Translations under genes and position numbers: made by a program | The notes under the pieces: model-generated | Database searches by the model: none | What the model saw: the letters and a program-made list of their open reading frames with translations, nothing else | Told to the model about the DNA's origin: nothing | In this document: piece by piece, positions 50,800 to 52,816 of the stretch | How positions within the stretch are numbered: position 1 is the stretch's first letter | Layout: each line of letters starts with the position of its first letter | From: Cycloclasticus sp. | GTDB taxonomy: Bacteria; Pseudomonadota; Gammaproteobacteria; Methylococcales; Cycloclasticaceae | NCBI GenBank assembly: GCA_012959695.1 | Contig: DUCS01000044.1 | Location: 1-52,816 of the forward strand | Length of the DNA stretch: 52,816 nucleotides | Direction of reading: 5' to 3'

Positions 50800-52816
50800 A
50801 TGAGCGCTAAACCAAACCACCGTAGTCAGGACATTTTAAAGAATTTTATTCCTTTAAATACGTTGCCGAGCGCGCGTTTCACAGAAATTTGTAACGACTG
50901 CCCAATAGAAGAATGTGCGAAAGGAACGGTGCTCTTTGAACAAGGGGATGATGCCAACGAATTCATCTATTTGGTGAGTGGGATGATTTCCTTGTATGCG
51001 GGCGACATGGAGATGGAAACTGTTGTAACGGGTTCAGAGGCGGCCCGGTTTGCTATTGCCCATCATATTCCCAGAAAAGTAAAAGCGGTTACCAAGTCGA
51101 AGGCGCGTATTGTGCGCATACCCACGTATAAACTCGATGTGGAACGGCAAGAAGATACCAGCCAAACCTATATGGTGGATGAGGTAGAAGATCAGGGAGG
51201 CGATTGGATGACAACGATGTTGCAATCGCCTGTATTCCAGCGTTTACCGGCATCTAATTTGCAAAAAATTATGATGCAGATGGAAGAAGTTGCATTTGAA
51301 GCAGGTGAAATTGTTGTTAATCAAGGCGATGAAGCGGACTTCTATTACATCATTAAATCGGGCGATTGCGAGTTAATCCGTCAGCCTACCGAAGGTGCGC
51401 GACCCGTAAAATTGGCTGAATTACATAGTTGTGAGGCTTTTGGTGAAGACGCACTATTGTCAGGTAACCCGCGTAACGTCACCGTTCGCATGAAAGGGAA
51501 AGGCCAGATGCTTCGCCTTTCGAAAGCCAATTTTATTTCATTGGTGAAAGAGCCGGTTTTGCAGTACGTCAGTTTTGAAGAGGGTCAGAAAAAAGTTAAC
51601 GGAGGTGCTAATTGGCTTGACGTTAGAGTGGTTGAGTCTTATGAGGAAGGCTGTATCGATGGCAGTGTGAATATCCCCTTTTTCTCCTTGAGAATGAAGG
51701 TTTCTGAGTTAAGGCATGATCAGTTGCAGGTTTTGGTGTGTGAGAAAGGGCGAACAAGCGAGGCGGCGGCGTTTCTACTGCTGAAGTTTGGCTTTAATAC
51801 GCTGATCTTGAAGGGCGGTATGGAAGCCGTGCAAAAAGCAGCGAAACCTATACCGCCCCAATCGATACCAGAAGACATTAAAAAGCCTGAAGTGGTTGTT
51901 GCAGAAAAGAATCTTAGTTCAACGGACGAGGTTGATGAAACTAAAAACAAACAATTATTAACAACCGCAGAAAATAAAATATTAGAACTTGAGAGACTGT
52001 GCGCACAATCAAATGAAAAACTAAATACGCTGGAGTTAGAGCGAAATGATCTGCAACAACAACGCGATCAGCAAGCTCAATTAGTATCTGAATTACAAGC
52101 ATCGTCGCAAACATACACTGAACAGCTCAATGAAAGTAACGCAAATAATGAGCGTCGCGACGCTGAGTTAGTTGCAGCGTTATCGGCCGAAAAAGACAGC
52201 AAAGTAACACTTGTTGCCGAGCTAGAAAAAAAACAAACAGAGCTAGATCGTGTGGTTGAAGAAGCGGCAGGCTCAGGTAGCGAATTAGCGATTGCTCAAC
52301 AAGCGTTAAGCGAAAAAAATTCGGAGGCGACTGCAAAAGATGAGGTGCTAACGGCCAAGCAATTGGAGTTGGAGCAACTAAAAACCAAGTTAGACAATGC
52401 TAATAGTCAGGAGTCTGAATTATCCCAAAACTGTGAGCAACAACGTGCGAAAGCTAACCAGGAAATTGCTGACCTAACAGATCAAAAAACAAAGCTTGAT
52501 AAAAGCGTCGGCGACCTGAGAGGTAAGGCGAATGAAGCCGAGCAACTCAACGTTAACCTTCAGGAAAAAGTTGAGCAGTTAGAGCAAAATTCATCGACAG
52601 GGTTGTTGAAAAAAGATGCGCAAATTGATGTTTTAAATGCGCAATTATTAGACATAAGTAACAGTGTGGTTAGAACTGAAGCAGCGAAAGAAGAAGCGGA
52701 TAGTTTATTGCACGAAGCATTAAATGAGTTGAAGGCTGTACAGTCTGAGCTTAACTTGGTGCGTGAGCAAACCGAAAGTGACACTCAGGCGATGCAGGTG
52801 AAGTTGGGAAATAACG
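50800..52816 (+). CDS. CNB-CNB-rhodanese-coiled-coil protein (partial, runs off the window)
   Basis: The frame opens at ATG 50800 (MSAKPNHRSQDILKNFIP) and has no stop in the remaining 672 codons. Domains in order: a first cyclic-nucleotide-binding fold (12-110) lacking the usual GE-x-ALL cassette (degenerate); a second (140-250) with FGEDALLSGNPRNVTV, an intact phosphate-binding cassette; a rhodanese domain (258-345) with Cys314 in LVCEKGRTSEAAAF; an acidic linker; and a long coiled coil from about 383 onward (heptads rich in Glu, Gln and Lys). No signal peptide or membrane span is seen. The coiled coil continues beyond the window, so the total length is unknown. Function is not known. Confidence 0.85.
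   Translation, partial: MSAKPNHRSQDILKNFIPLNTLPSARFTEICNDCPIEECAKGTVLFEQGDDANEFIYLVSGMISLYAGDMEMETVVTGSEAARFAIAHHIPRKVKAVTKSKARIVRIPTYKLDVERQEDTSQTYMVDEVEDQGGDWMTTMLQSPVFQRLPASNLQKIMMQMEEVAFEAGEIVVNQGDEADFYYIIKSGDCELIRQPTEGARPVKLAELHSCEAFGEDALLSGNPRNVTVRMKGKGQMLRLSKANFISLVKEPVLQYVSFEEGQKKVNGGANWLDVRVVESYEEGCIDGSVNIPFFSLRMKVSELRHDQLQVLVCEKGRTSEAAAFLLLKFGFNTLILKGGMEAVQKAAKPIPPQSIPEDIKKPEVVVAEKNLSSTDEVDETKNKQLLTTAENKILELERLCAQSNEKLNTLELERNDLQQQRDQQAQLVSELQASSQTYTEQLNESNANNERRDAELVAALSAEKDSKVTLVAELEKKQTELDRVVEEAAGSGSELAIAQQALSEKNSEATAKDEVLTAKQLELEQLKTKLDNANSQESELSQNCEQQRAKANQEIADLTDQKTKLDKSVGDLRGKANEAEQLNVNLQEKVEQLEQNSSTGLLKKDAQIDVLNAQLLDISNSVVRTEAAKEEADSLLHEALNELKAVQSELNLVREQTESDTQAMQVKLGNN

Noticed and set aside
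1-52816. CRISPR arrays, prophage, insertion sequences, tRNA or rRNA genes
   Set aside because: Scanned by eye for regular repeats, transposase or integrase motifs and tRNA cloverleaf 3' ends; none found. A dedicated search would be needed to exclude a degenerate element.

Overview
The window looks like chromosomal core DNA of a moderately AT-rich gammaproteobacterium. The evidence is the set of family-level gene contents and orders: rplM-rpsI, zapA next to 6S RNA and a 5-formyl-THF cyclo-ligase gene, ygfB-pepP-ubiH-ubiI, a split glycine decarboxylase (gcvPA/gcvPB), priA-argS-SPOR, Rsd/AlgQ, DegQ-MoaB, and small families (TIGR02449, TIGR02647, DUF3622, DUF3379, DUF6524) that I associate with this class. 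A marine lineage such as Cycloclasticus or Methylophaga is a guess from general resemblance, not a demonstrated placement. I see no tRNA, rRNA, CRISPR array, insertion sequence, prophage or integrase, so nothing here looks recently mobile.

Layout. 1-1000: ribosomal protein operon rplM-rpsI with its promoter and terminator. 1.1-4.4 kb: a PuuD-like membrane protein, the remains of a GGDEF gene broken by an in-frame stop and an internal deletion, and a SulP transporter. 4.4-4.8 kb: a noncoding stretch with a promoter and terminator that could encode a ~95-nt RNA. 4.8-11.4 kb: rpiA, 5-FCL, 6S RNA, zapA and a ZapB-like coiled coil on the minus strand, then ygfB-pepP-ubiH-ubiI on the plus strand. 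11.4-12.1 kb: two small minus-strand genes. 12.27-18.3 kb: a tandem glycine riboswitch and intrinsic terminator ahead of gcvT-gcvH-gcvPA-tpx-gcvPB-PfkB kinase, a glycine catabolism operon with a thiol peroxidase inserted in it. 18.6-20.5 kb: YjdM, ArfB, DUF3622 and a CvfB-like S1 protein. 20.6-32.1 kb: a long minus-strand run priA, argS, SPOR protein, EEP phosphodiesterase, esterase lipoprotein, rlmKL, TAXI protein, second EEP phosphodiesterase, ABM monooxygenase.

32.14-32.72 kb is a 570-bp noncoding region with three clustered DnaA boxes, an AT-rich tract, an orphan terminator and an 8-codon micro-ORF ahead of an ECF sigma factor gene coupled to a DUF3379 gene. 34-38 kb: an HAE1-type RND pump and its membrane fusion protein with an operator-like promoter. 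38.2-44 kb: a lipoprotein, a GNAT/DUF482 protein, a membrane-inserted MutS-like ATPase coupled to a MOSC protein, Rsd/AlgQ and two Nudix hydrolases. 44-50.6 kb: a packed minus-strand cluster (DUF6524, DegQ, MoaB, DUF423, PepN, GlsB, Ogt, YehS). 50.8 kb to the end: the first 672 codons of a large protein with two cyclic-nucleotide-binding domains, a rhodanese domain and a long coiled coil, running off the window.

The observations I would look at first are this multidomain CNB-CNB-rhodanese-coiled-coil protein, the DnaA-box trio (geometry reminiscent of a DARS core), the membrane MutS-like ATPase, the paralogous EEP pair bracketing esterase/RlmKL/TAXI in one apparent operon, the candidate small RNA at 4.7 kb, and Tpx inside a riboswitch-controlled glycine cleavage operon.
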